From Azonexus sp. (lineage in GTDB: Bacteria; Pseudomonadota; Gammaproteobacteria; Burkholderiales; Rhodocyclaceae): a stretch of 7,164 nt of DNA. Shown piece after piece: positions 1 through 7,057 of this stretch; within the stretch, counting starts at the first letter, position 1; each line of letters starts with the position of its first letter. The notes below the pieces were generated by a model. The model searched no databases. It saw only the letters and a program-made list of their open reading frames with translations, and was not told where the DNA came from. Made by a program: the position numbers and the translations under genes. The stretch spans positions 1 to 7,164 of the forward strand of contig JAUYQT010000565.1 of the NCBI GenBank assembly GCA_030697085.1, written 5' to 3'.

Positions 1-33
1 AGGTCGTAGGTTCAAGTCCTACCCCCGCAACCA
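1..33 (+). tRNA. tRNA-fMet (initiator), 3' end only
   Basis: Partial tRNA cut by the left window edge. Visible are the end of the variable loop, a T-stem of GTAGG (6-10) paired with CCTAC (18-22), the T-loop TTCAAGT (11-17), the 3' acceptor strand CCCCGCA (23-29), discriminator A30 and an encoded CCA (31-33). From memory, this T-arm plus acceptor matches bacterial initiator tRNA-fMet, whose 3' part ends in CCCCCGCAACCA. In that tRNA, A72 (here A29) is left unpaired against C1 as a hallmark of initiators. The 5' half and anticodon are outside the window, so the C1:A72 mismatch and the CAU anticodon cannot be confirmed. An elongator tRNA with a T1:A72 pair is the alternative. Confidence 0.85.
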
Positions 34-45
34 AAGATAATTAAT

Positions 46-76
46 GGGTTAGCTCACGAGGCTAGCCTTTTTTTTT
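46..76 (+). terminator. Intrinsic terminator of the tRNA gene
   Basis: GGTTAGC (47-53) pairs with GCTAGCC (61-67) through one T·G wobble, around a 7-nt loop (54-60). The G46·T68 wobble can extend the stem. A run of nine T follows (68-76). It begins 13 nt after the CCA end of the tRNA, the classic placement for a rho-independent terminator ending a tRNA transcript. Confidence 0.9.
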
Positions 77-78
77 GC

Positions 79-96
79 CGTAAATTTGGCGTAAAT
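79..96. repeat. Direct repeat CGTAAAT x2, 11-bp phased
   Basis: CGTAAAT occurs at 79-85 and again at 90-96, start to start 11 bp apart, which puts both copies on the same face of the helix. It lies between the tRNA terminator and the inverted repeat at 101-141. Two in-phase copies could be a binding site for a dimeric regulator, but no known operator is recognised and the motif is short enough to arise by chance. Confidence 0.3.
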
Positions 97-100
97 CGTT

Positions 101-141
101 TTTGGCGCCCCAGCCAACACGCAACGGTGATGGGCGCCAAA
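101..141. repeat. Perfect 10-bp inverted repeat
   Basis: TTTGGCGCCC (101-110) is the exact reverse complement of GGGCGCCAAA (132-141), with a 21-nt spacer. The GGCGCC core of each arm is itself palindromic. Neither strand has a T-run directly after the stem, so it is not a simple intrinsic terminator. It lies in the otherwise empty stretch between the tRNA terminator and the hemerythrin relic. It may be an operator or a folded leader of the transcription unit that once served the hemerythrin gene, but its role is unknown. Confidence 0.5.
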
Positions 142-192
142 GCCTTGCATCATGCGACGACCCAAGCCAGGGTGGCAACATTTGGACGCTGA

Positions 193-444
193 TCAACCCG
201 GAAATCTGGAAATTTTTGCACGCCGTTTTACAATTTCGAGCGCGACAAACTGATGCCGGCTTGCCGTTTTCCTGCCATTGGTGAGCACAACAGTGAGCAC
301 CTGCGGGTGCTCGGTGAACTGGACCATTTTGCTCGCAGCGTAGCGGCCGGCCGGCTGGGGATGGCACGCGATTACGCCAGGAACCTGGCGACGTGGTTTA
401 CCACCCATCTCGCGACGATGGACTCGGTGTTGGCGGGGTGCTGA
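193..444 (+). pseudogene. Decayed hemerythrin (HHE) protein, C-terminal half
   Basis: An open frame from just after a TGA (190-192) to the TGA at 442-444 translates, from about 232, to a sequence matching the second half of small bacterial hemerythrin-domain proteins, which bind O2 or related ligands at a di-iron site. Recognisable are FP (268-273), H-x3-H (His codons 286 and 298, in EHNSEH), a short helix ending VL, then WF-x2-H-x4-D (Trp 394, His 406, Asp 421) with the family-like ending TMDSVLAG. The first half, with the N-terminal His ligands, is missing in all frames. At the expected H-x3-E of the HFxxEE motif the frame reads N-x3-D (codons 232 and 244), so two metal-ligand positions are altered. 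The only ATG (253) falls inside the domain and there is no credible start. Together this points to a truncated relic. The comparison is from memory of the family. The 5' limit is the last upstream stop, not a true boundary. Confidence 0.6.
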
Positions 445-460
445 AAAAAGTCTGAAGGCG

Positions 461-537
461 AACAACGGCGTGTTGTGACGGTCTATCAAGCTGACGAAAG
501 GTCGCCATCGGCGACTTTTTCGCCACCGCCCGTTGTT
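461..537 (+). promoter_or_regulatory. Nested inverted repeat leader before the SagB-like gene
   Basis: AACAACGG (461-468) is exactly complementary to CCGTTGTT (530-537), and two more pairs form after a one-base bulge (469-470 with 527-528). This closes a long-range stem around the terminator hairpin at 496-520. The same left arm can instead form a local hairpin, ACAAC (462-466) with GTTGT (472-476), 5-nt loop, which excludes the long-range stem. Two exclusive folds next to a terminator, ending 11 nt before the first possible start codon, resemble a leader or attenuator. However, the terminator hairpin itself is not disrupted by either fold, so a switching role is speculative. No known riboswitch class is recognised. 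Confidence 0.35.
496..520 (+). terminator. Intrinsic terminator (probably bidirectional)
   Basis: GGTCGCC (500-506) pairs with GGCGACT (510-516), and the A-run 497-499 continues the stem into the T-run 516-520, giving about ten pairs with one G·T around the 3-nt loop ATC. Because A-rich and T-rich flanks both pair, it could act on either strand. Its position, 52 nt after the stop of the hemerythrin relic and 29 nt before the SagB-like gene, suggests it originally ended the upstream unit. If so, the promoter of the SagB-like gene would lie within or very near this structure, unless readthrough occurs. Confidence 0.75.
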
Positions 538-548
538 GAACCTGCCAT

Positions 549-2219
549 TTGGAAAGCTACCCGATCGTGCCGGATACCTCACAAGACGTTGTACGCGCCT
601 ACCACGCACGGACCAAGCATCGCTTTGATGCCTACGCCGAAGGCCCCGGCCAGCTTGACTGGGACGCCCAGCCGGCGGCCTTTCGTCACTATCCTGGTGC
701 GCCAATACTCGCTTTGCCGCTCGCTGCCGAGCGCTATGAACGTTGTTACGGTCAACTGCCAAAACCGCCCGAAAATTCAGTAACGCCCGACCTGAGCAGC
801 CTGGGCGCGCTGCTCGAACTCGCCTTTGGGCTTTCCGCCTGGAAAAGCTGGGGGCCGAACCGCTGGGCACTGCGCTGCAACCCCTCTTCCGGCAACCTGC
901 ACCCGGTTGAAGCTTATGTCCTGGCCGGCAATTTTCCCGGTCTAGTTGATGGTCTACATCATTACGATCCGGAAAATCATGCCCTCGAAGGGCGCGCCTT
1001 TGCTACGTCAAGAGGTGAAGCGCCCTGGCTCGCCATTGGCCTATCCAGCATCATGTGGCGCGAAGCCTGGAAGTACGGCGAACGGGCCTTTCGTTATTGC
1101 CAGCTTGATGTCGGCCACGCGGTGGCCTGCCTTACCTACGCCGCGGCATTGCTCGGCTGGGAAGTGGTGCCGTTGACCATTGACGGCAAACAGCTGGCGC
1201 ATTGTCTGGGGCTGGATAGAGCCGACGACTTTCCGCCGGTACGCGACAACTTCACCGAATGCGAAGAACCGGAAATCTTGCTCGCCTTGCGTCGCCCGGG
1301 GCTGAACGCGCCCCCGGCGGCTGACCTGCTGGCCAACTGGCTGAATACCGCCCACTGGCATGGCAAGCCGAGCCGCATTGATCCCGCTCCGGGCTACCGT
1401 TGGCCGGCGATTGACCAAGTCGCTGCGGCCAGCCGCGCCGTTGCCGGCGTAGTGCCAACGCTATCTTTTGCGCTGTTGCCGCCGCTTGCAGCGCACCCCA
1501 CGCAGGCCGGCGCCGCCCAAATTATTCGCCAGCGCCGCAGCGCCCAACGCTTCGACCCCGAGCCGACCCTGGCCAAAACAGCCTTTTACCGTCTGCTTGA
1601 TGCATTGCTGCCCCGGCCGCAACTGCCCTGGCTGGCGCAGCAGGCGCCCAGCCGCATCCATTTGCTGCTCTTCGTCCTGCGCGTCGAGGGCTTGGCCAGC
1701 GGCCTTTATCTGCTGCCGCGCACGCCCGGCGCGGCGCAGGATCTTGCGAACGCCATGGCGCCGGCCGACCAGCGCTTCACCGCACGCCGTGCCGTCGCGG
1801 CATTCGACAGTGAATGCCCAGCGCATCTCGGCCTGCTTCAGTTGGCCGAAATGGCCTTGCCAGCACTGCAACGACTGGCTCGCTCGCTTTCCTGTCACCA
1901 GGACATCGCAGCGACCAGCGCTTTTTCACTCGCCATGCTTGGCGAATTTGAAACGGCGATCACTCAAGGCGAACTCGACGCCCACGGCTACCGGGATCTA
2001 TTGCGCGAAGCCGGTCTGATCGGGCAGGTGCTGTATCTGGAGGCAGAAGCCGCCGGGGTGCGCGGCACCGGCATCGGCTGCTTTTTCGATGACCCGGTGC
2101 ATCAATTGCTCGGTCTCAATAGTCAGCGTTACCAGAGCGTCTATCACTTCACCGTCGGCACGCCGATCAACGATCAACGCATCGAAACCGGGCCGCCTTA
2201 TCCCCAACGCCGACTTTAG
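549..2219 (+). CDS. SagB/ThcOx-type double nitroreductase-domain protein
   Basis: Cytoplasmic oxidoreductase-like protein of 556 residues, probably binding FMN. It consists of two tandem nitroreductase-fold halves, as in stand-alone SagB/ThcOx-family proteins. In the first half are the family start YHARTKHRFDAYA (about residues 18-30), LDWDAQP, and the flavin-binding-like CNPSSGNLHPVEAY (110-123). The second half starts near IIRQRRSAQRFD (325-336) and has GTGIGCFFDD (506-515) and a C-terminal VYHFTVGTP. SagB/ThcOx relatives dehydrogenate azolines in peptide natural products, but many stand-alone copies have no known substrate. No YcaO-type protein or small precursor peptide is visible here, so the substrate is unknown. 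The first usable codon after the in-frame TGA (537-539) is TTG 549, which has no clear Shine-Dalgarno sequence. GTG 567 has GGAAAG (551-556) 10 nt upstream and still precedes the conserved YH, so it may be the real start (550 residues). There is no signal peptide or TM segment. An 84-bp gap separates it from the kinase gene on the same strand. Confidence 0.85.
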   Translation: MESYPIVPDTSQDVVRAYHARTKHRFDAYAEGPGQLDWDAQPAAFRHYPGAPILALPLAAERYERCYGQLPKPPENSVTPDLSSLGALLELAFGLSAWKSWGPNRWALRCNPSSGNLHPVEAYVLAGNFPGLVDGLHHYDPENHALEGRAFATSRGEAPWLAIGLSSIMWREAWKYGERAFRYCQLDVGHAVACLTYAAALLGWEVVPLTIDGKQLAHCLGLDRADDFPPVRDNFTECEEPEILLALRRPGLNAPPAADLLANWLNTAHWHGKPSRIDPAPGYRWPAIDQVAAASRAVAGVVPTLSFALLPPLAAHPTQAGAAQIIRQRRSAQRFDPEPTLAKTAFYRLLDALLPRPQLPWLAQQAPSRIHLLLFVLRVEGLASGLYLLPRTPGAAQDLANAMAPADQRFTARRAVAAFDSECPAHLGLLQLAEMALPALQRLARSLSCHQDIAATSAFSLAMLGEFETAITQGELDAHGYRDLLREAGLIGQVLYLEAEAAGVRGTGIGCFFDDPVHQLLGLNSQRYQSVYHFTVGTPINDQRIETGPPYPQRRL

Positions 2220-2291
2220 CCTCCCCCCCACCATTCGGTGCCCAGAAGCCCGCACGAGTGGCGCGGATACCACCTAAGTAATACCGCACGC

Positions 2292-2297
2292 TATACT
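2292..2297 (+). promoter_or_regulatory. Candidate -10 element (TATACT) of the kinase operon
   Basis: TATACT differs from the sigma-70 consensus TATAAT at one base and lies in the 84-bp gap between the SagB-like gene and the kinase gene. Transcription would be expected to begin about 7 nt downstream, at or next to the A of the ATG at 2304. No good -35 hexamer is seen at 17-bp spacing (ACCACC, 2269-2274), so an activator may be needed or the match may be fortuitous. No Shine-Dalgarno sequence precedes the ATG, which is consistent with a leaderless message. Confidence 0.45.
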
Positions 2298-2303
2298 TGA
2301 AAC

Positions 2304-5300
2304 ATGTCCAAAGCCGGTCGTGCCAACCACCTATCCCGCTACTCTATCGAATGGCTGTTGCTCGGTGGCGCCTTGCTGCTGGTGGCGTTGATCGTCGGCC
2401 ACTTCTTCTCCGAGATGCACAAGGATATCGAGAAGCGCGAACGTGATCGTCTCGCGGCACAGGCGCGGGTGATCCACGACGCGCTGGAGCGACAGATCGA
2501 TACCATCAACCGCACGCTTATCGGCATTCGCGACGAACTGCCGCGCTGGCGCACCGAAGCGGATGGCATGGCGCTGGCCAAGCGCCGGCTCAAGGCATTC
2601 GTCGATGCCATGCCGGCGGTACGCACGCTGCTGATCATCGACGCCGAGGGCAATGCGACTGCCGCCAACCACGACGCGGTGATTGGCAAGAACTTCCGCG
2701 AGCGCGATTATTTTCAGGCGGTCGCGCGCAACCCGGATATCGACACGCTCTATCTCGGCCCGCCCTTCAAAACATCCCTCGGCGTTTTCGGCATGAACAT
2801 GGTACGCATGGTGCGCGGCGCGAACGGCGAATTTGCCGGCATTGTCAGCGCCACGTTCGACCCGGCCGAACTGACGCACATGCTCGAATCGGTGCGCTAT
2901 ACGCCGGACATTTCCGCCGCGCTGGCGCATGGTGATGGCAAGTTGTTCCTGAGCGCCCCGTTACGCGAGGAATTGCTGGGCGCCGATCTGGCCACGCCCG
3001 GTTCGCTGTTCTCGCGCCATCGTGACGGCGGACAACCGACCAGCGTCATGACCGATACAGTGATGCTCACCGGCGAGCGGCGCATGATGGCGCAACACAC
3101 CGTGCAGCCACCCGCGCTGAAGATGGACAAGCCCATCGTCGTCGAAATCGGTCGCGATCTCGGCGCGATATATGCCCAATGGCGCGAAGAGGCGGCCCTG
3201 ATCGGCGGTATCTACGCACTGCTCGTCGCGATTACCGTGCCCGGCCTTTACCTGACCCAGCGCCGCCGCCAGCAGGCTGACGCGGAGACCGAGGCCGCGC
3301 ACGCGGCGCTGGAACAGAGCGAACACTTCATGCGCTCGCTGATTGACGTCATTCCCGGCATGGTCGGCTACTGGAATGCCGAGTTGCGCTGCGGCTTCGC
3401 CAACATCGCCTACCGGGAATGGTTCGGCAAGACGACGGAACAGATGCGCGGCATCCGCATCCAGGACCTCATGGGCGAAACCCTGTTCAAGAAGAACGAA
3501 TCCTTCATACGGGCGGCGCTAGCCGGCGAGCGCCAGCATTTCGAGCGCACCCTGACCAAGGCAGACGGCAGCACTGGCTACACTTGGGCTCACTACATTC
3601 CCGACGCGGTCAACGGCCAGGTGCGCGGCTTCTTCGTGCTGGTGTCGGACATCACGGAACTCAAGCTCGCGCAACTGCAACTGGAGGCCACCAACGCCGC
3701 GCTTGAAACGCGCACTGTGGAAGCCGAAGCAGCCAGCCGCGCCAAGGGTGAATTCGTCGCCAACATGAGCCACGAAATTCGCACGCCGATGAACGCCGTG
3801 CTCGGCTTGCTGCAACTGCTGGAACTCACCAAGCTGGACGCGCGCCAGCACGACTATGTCCAGAAAGCCGAGGGGGCGGCCCGGTCGCTACTGGGCATCC
3901 TCAACGATATCCTCGACTTCTCCAAGGTCGAGTCCGGCAAACTGGAGCTGGACGACGCGCCGTTCCGGCTCGACGAACTGCTGCGCAATCTTTCCGTGGT
4001 GCTGTCTTCCGCCTTGCAGCATAAGGAGGTCGAGGTACTGTTCCAACTCGACCCCGAGGTGCCGCGCGCCCTGCGCGGTGATGGCATGCGCCTGCAGCAG
4101 GTGCTGCTGAATCTGGCCGGCAATGCCATCAAGTTCACCGAACGCGGCGAGGTGGTGATCGCACTCAAGTTGCTGGAAGCCATGCCGGACACGGTACGCA
4201 TCGAATTCTCGGTGCGCGACACTGGCATCGGCATTGCCGCCGAACGTCTCGCCGCCGTGTTCGAGGGCTTCACCCAGGCGGAAACCTCGACCACGCGGCG
4301 CTTCGGCGGCACCGGCCTCGGGCTGGCGATCAGCCGGCGGCTAGTGCGCCTGATGGGCGACGAACTGGCGGTGGAGAGCGCGCCCGGAGAGGGCAGCCGC
4401 TTCCATTTCGCCGTCGAATTTCGCCGCGATGCGGAAGCCCGCGTGCTCGAACGCGCAGCGACAGAAGATGCAGGGCAGCCCCCCCTGCGCGTGCTGATCG
4501 TGGATGACAACGCCACCGCCCGCGAGGTGCTGGCCGCCATGGTCACCTCCTTCGGCTGGCAGGCCGAAACGGCGACGAGCGGCCCGGAAGCCATTGAACG
4601 GCTGGAAACTGCGGCCACCACCGGCCGCTTGTTCGATATTCTCTGTGTGGACTGGATCATGCCCGGCATGGACGGTTGGGAAACCATCCAGCACATCCGC
4701 GTCCGCCACACAGGACGCCTGCCGGCGATACTGATGATCACGGCCCACGGCCGCGAACTGATCGCCGAACGGCTCGACGAGGAAGCGAATCCGCTCGACG
4801 GATTCCTCGTCAAACCGGTCACCCCCTCGATGCTGTTCGACGCCGTGGCGCAAGCCACACGCGGCGCATCGGTGACAGTGGATAGGCGCACCGCGCCCCG
4901 CGAACAGGCCAGCCGACCGCTCGCCGGACTGCGCATCCTCGTCGTCGAGGACAATCCGCTCAACCAGCAGGTGGCGCGCGAACTGCTCGCCCACGCCGGA
5001 GCCGAGATCGAGGTCACCGACAACGGCGAGCAGGGCATCGAGCGCGTCCGTCATGCCCCGACGCCCTACGACGCCATCCTGATGGACATCCAGATGCCGG
5101 GCATGGACGGCTACGCCGCAACCCGCGTGCTGCGCGAGAACATGGGGGTCGTCACGCCGATCATCGCCATGACCGCCAATGCCCTGCCGGCCGACCGCGC
5201 GGCCTGTCTCGCCGCCGGCATGTCGGATCACATCGGCAAGCCTATCGATGCCCGTGATTTGACCAACCTGCTGCTGCGCCATTGCCGTGGCCTGACGGCG

Positions 5301-5939
5301 GGGGCGGATGCCGCCCTGTCGGCGCCGTTGCCCGAACTGCCGCCCCAGCCGGAAGGCTTTGATTTTGCCGCCGCACTGGCGCGCGTCGACGGCAATCGCA
5401 CCCTGTTCGCCAGCCTCGCCCGACGTTTCGGGAAGGATCGCGTGGGCATCGTCGCGGCCGCGACGGCCGCGCTCCAGCAAGGCGACCGCACTGCCGCCGC
5501 GCGCGAAATGCACACGCTCAAGGGGCTGGCGGCGACGCTGGGCGCCACGGCGCTGGCGCGGCAGGCTACCGAAGTGGAAGCTGCCTTCAAGACGAACGGC
5601 ACCGCCGCCAACGGCGATGCGGAACGCCTCGCGCGACTCGATAACGAGCTCGATGCGAGTACTACCGTCCTGCTCGCCGCCGCCGCCGCGCTCGACCCGC
5701 CGAGTGCCACCGACGGCGCACCGGCCGACAAGGAGCGAATGCTCGAACATCTCGACGAACTGGACGGACTGCTTGCCAAGCAGAACATGCGCGCGCTCGA
5801 TGTCTTCGTTACCCTCAAGCGCGAGGCGGGCGATACGTTCGCCGAGAGCCTGGCGGCCCTCGACGAGGCGCTGTTCAAGCTCGATTTCGCCACCGCACGT
5901 GAAAAAGTGGCCAACCTGAAAGGACTGCTGACACAATGA
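2304..5939 (+). CDS. Membrane hybrid sensor histidine kinase (Cache-PAS-HisKA-HATPase-REC-REC-HPt)
   Basis: Inner-membrane sensor of 1211 residues with a complete internal phosphorelay. TM1 is about 17-35 and TM2 about 297-317. They flank a roughly 260-residue periplasmic domain that looks like a double-Cache sensor (for example the [10 protein letters not shown] stretch), ligand unknown. A short linker leads to a PAS domain (about 340-452, ending VSDITELK) and HisKA with SHEIRTP (phospho-acceptor His490). HATPase_c follows, with N-box [10 protein letters not shown] (603-612), DTGIGI (639-644) and GGTGLGL (668-674). REC1 has Asp734/735, phospho-acceptor Asp783 and Lys837. REC2 has Glu882/Asp883, Asp928 and Lys979. 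HPt has His1070 in MHTLKG. All catalytic residues are intact, so His490 to receiver Asp to His1070 to an external receiver is the expected path. About 80 further residues form a helical tail (about 1130-1211). The start is the only one that keeps TM1; the next Met (residue 38) lies after it. There is no Shine-Dalgarno sequence. The stop overlaps the diguanylate cyclase start (ATGA), suggesting coupled translation and that the cyclase is its output. The N-terminal topology is inferred from hydrophobicity. Confidence 0.95.
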   Translation: MSKAGRANHLSRYSIEWLLLGGALLLVALIVGHFFSEMHKDIEKRERDRLAAQARVIHDALERQIDTINRTLIGIRDELPRWRTEADGMALAKRRLKAFVDAMPAVRTLLIIDAEGNATAANHDAVIGKNFRERDYFQAVARNPDIDTLYLGPPFKTSLGVFGMNMVRMVRGANGEFAGIVSATFDPAELTHMLESVRYTPDISAALAHGDGKLFLSAPLREELLGADLATPGSLFSRHRDGGQPTSVMTDTVMLTGERRMMAQHTVQPPALKMDKPIVVEIGRDLGAIYAQWREEAALIGGIYALLVAITVPGLYLTQRRRQQADAETEAAHAALEQSEHFMRSLIDVIPGMVGYWNAELRCGFANIAYREWFGKTTEQMRGIRIQDLMGETLFKKNESFIRAALAGERQHFERTLTKADGSTGYTWAHYIPDAVNGQVRGFFVLVSDITELKLAQLQLEATNAALETRTVEAEAASRAKGEFVANMSHEIRTPMNAVLGLLQLLELTKLDARQHDYVQKAEGAARSLLGILNDILDFSKVESGKLELDDAPFRLDELLRNLSVVLSSALQHKEVEVLFQLDPEVPRALRGDGMRLQQVLLNLAGNAIKFTERGEVVIALKLLEAMPDTVRIEFSVRDTGIGIAAERLAAVFEGFTQAETSTTRRFGGTGLGLAISRRLVRLMGDELAVESAPGEGSRFHFAVEFRRDAEARVLERAATEDAGQPPLRVLIVDDNATAREVLAAMVTSFGWQAETATSGPEAIERLETAATTGRLFDILCVDWIMPGMDGWETIQHIRVRHTGRLPAILMITAHGRELIAERLDEEANPLDGFLVKPVTPSMLFDAVAQATRGASVTVDRRTAPREQASRPLAGLRILVVEDNPLNQQVARELLAHAGAEIEVTDNGEQGIERVRHAPTPYDAILMDIQMPGMDGYAATRVLRENMGVVTPIIAMTANALPADRAACLAAGMSDHIGKPIDARDLTNLLLRHCRGLTAGADAALSAPLPELPPQPEGFDFAAALARVDGNRTLFASLARRFGKDRVGIVAAATAALQQGDRTAAAREMHTLKGLAATLGATALARQATEVEAAFKTNGTAANGDAERLARLDNELDASTTVLLAAAAALDPPSATDGAPADKERMLEHLDELDGLLAKQNMRALDVFVTLKREAGDTFAESLAALDEALFKLDFATAREKVANLKGLLTQ

Positions 5940-6904
5940 CGCCAGCCTACAATCTGCCGCCGGAATTCCGCGCCCTAGCGACATTGCCGGAGCGTCCGCG
6001 CCTGCTGGTCGTTGACGACCAGCCGATCAACATCCAGACGCTCTACCAGATCTTCCACGCCGACCACGAGGTGTTCGTGGCCACGGGCGGCGCACAGGCG
6101 CTCGCCTTCTGCCGCGACAACCCGCCACCCGACCTGATCCTCCTCGACGTGGTCATGCCCGATATGGATGGCATCGAAGTCTGCCGCCGCCTCAACGCCG
6201 ACCCGGCTCTCGCGGACATTCCGGTGATTTTTATCACAGCCTGCTCCGAACCGGCCGACGAGACCGGCGCGCTCGAGGCTGGCGGCGTCGATTTCATCGC
6301 CAAGCCTGTCAATCCGGCCGTGGTACGCGCCCGCGTCAAGACCCATCTCACGCTCAAGGCGCAAGCTGACCTACTGCGCTCGCTGGTCTTCGTGGACGGA
6401 CTGACCGGCGTCGCCAACCGCCGCCGCTTCGACGAAACCTTGCAGATCGAATGGCGTCGTTGCCGGCGCAGTGACGCCCCGCTGACGCTATTGATGATCG
6501 ACATCGACCATTTCAAGCGCTACAACGATCATTACGGCCACCAGACCGGTGATGCCTGCCTCCAGAAAATCGCCGCCACTCTCAAGGCCTGCCTCAAGCG
6601 TGCGCACGATCTAGTGGCGCGCTACGGCGGCGAGGAATTCGTCTGCCTGATGCCCGAATGCGACCACCCCGCCGGCCAGAAAAAAGCCGAGGAACTACGC
6701 GCCGCCGTCGCCGCACTGGGCATTCCCCATGCCGACTCGCCGACCGCCAACCGGGTGACGCTGAGCATCGGCATCTCCGTCATGCGTCCCAATGGCGAGA
6801 ATGGCCCGGAAGCCCTCGTCGCAGCGGCCGACGCGGCGCTCTACGAGGCGAAGCACGACGGTCGCGACAGGGTATCTGCCGCACCTTCAGCGCATGGTGA
6901 CTAA
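5936..6904 (+). CDS. Response-regulator diguanylate cyclase (REC-GGDEF)
   Basis: Cytoplasmic response regulator of 322 residues that should make cyclic di-GMP from two GTP when its receiver is phosphorylated and it dimerises. The receiver (about 20-140) has acidic residues Asp27/Asp28, phospho-acceptor Asp71 in [11 protein letters not shown], and Lys123 in AKPVNP. The GGDEF domain (about 150-315) starts at [12 protein letters not shown] (from Asp154) and has [10 protein letters not shown] (metal and GTP binding, from Asp189). Its active-site loop is GGEEF (231-235). RAHD (222-225), five residues before GGEEF, fits the RxxD inhibitory site, so product feedback inhibition is likely. No EIF/EAL or second receiver is present, so the layout is WspR-like with one receiver rather than PleD-like. 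It starts within the stop of the kinase gene (4-nt ATGA overlap), which makes that kinase's HPt the probable phosphodonor. Candidate outputs are biofilm, motility or polysaccharide control, but nothing here names the target. Confidence 0.96.
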   Translation: MTPAYNLPPEFRALATLPERPRLLVVDDQPINIQTLYQIFHADHEVFVATGGAQALAFCRDNPPPDLILLDVVMPDMDGIEVCRRLNADPALADIPVIFITACSEPADETGALEAGGVDFIAKPVNPAVVRARVKTHLTLKAQADLLRSLVFVDGLTGVANRRRFDETLQIEWRRCRRSDAPLTLLMIDIDHFKRYNDHYGHQTGDACLQKIAATLKACLKRAHDLVARYGGEEFVCLMPECDHPAGQKKAEELRAAVAALGIPHADSPTANRVTLSIGISVMRPNGENGPEALVAAADAALYEAKHDGRDRVSAAPSAHGD

Positions 6905-7057
6905 CCGCGCTGGTCGATGCGTGTGAAAATTCCATCGGCAAGTCTTGAAGTACAGCAGCCGCTCAACAGTTTAACAACCACCGAAAAAAACCATTAATAA
7001 TCATTGCATTGGCGCGTACTAGTGTTTTGAGCAGCCTGTTTGCTCGTTATTTCGTCG
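6905..7057. other. Convergent intergenic region
   Basis: The space between the cyclase stop and the stop of the minus-strand gene holds no convincing gene. The patch 6969-7010 is distinctly AT-rich for this DNA and includes a seven-A run (6984-6990), which is a seven-T run on the minus strand. GAGCA (7029-7033) can pair with TGCTC (7041-7045) around a 7-nt loop, but no T-run follows directly on either strand. No strong intrinsic terminator for either gene is seen. The minus-strand T-run, about 70 nt past that gene's stop, has only very weak stems before it. Confidence 0.5.

Noticed and set aside
1..33. tRNA 3' end as an attachment site of an integrated element
   Set aside because: No second copy of the tRNA 3' sequence was noticed elsewhere in the window, and no integrase or other mobile-element gene is present.
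102..284. 60-codon plus-strand open frame upstream of and overlapping the hemerythrin relic
   Set aside because: It does not match the missing N-terminal half of a hemerythrin and has no ribosome site. The stretch at about 178-228 could be coding debris, but nothing supports a gene.
295..312. Perfect 7-bp hairpin GAGCACC/GGTGCTC with a 4-nt loop
   Set aside because: It lies inside the hemerythrin-derived frame, where the conserved EH and VL codons account for the bases, and no T-run follows.
193..870. 225-codon minus-strand open frame spanning the relic and the start of the SagB-like gene
   Set aside because: Arg-rich translation without recognisable motifs. It runs antisense through a terminator hairpin and well-supported SagB-family sequence.
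2221..2230. Run of seven C just after the SagB-like stop codon
   Set aside because: It lies outside any reading frame, so phase variation by slippage would not alter a protein. It is too far (about 60 bp) from the candidate -10 to alter promoter spacing.
3854..5038. 394-codon minus-strand open frame
   Set aside because: Ser/Arg-rich low-complexity translation, fully antisense to the HisKA-REC region and overlapping another antisense frame. This is typical of GC-skewed codon shadow.
4341..5984. 547-codon open frame on the minus strand opposite the kinase
   Set aside because: It is the antisense shadow of a GC-rich gene with clear domain homology on the plus strand. Its translation is Arg/Gly-rich with no recognisable domain.
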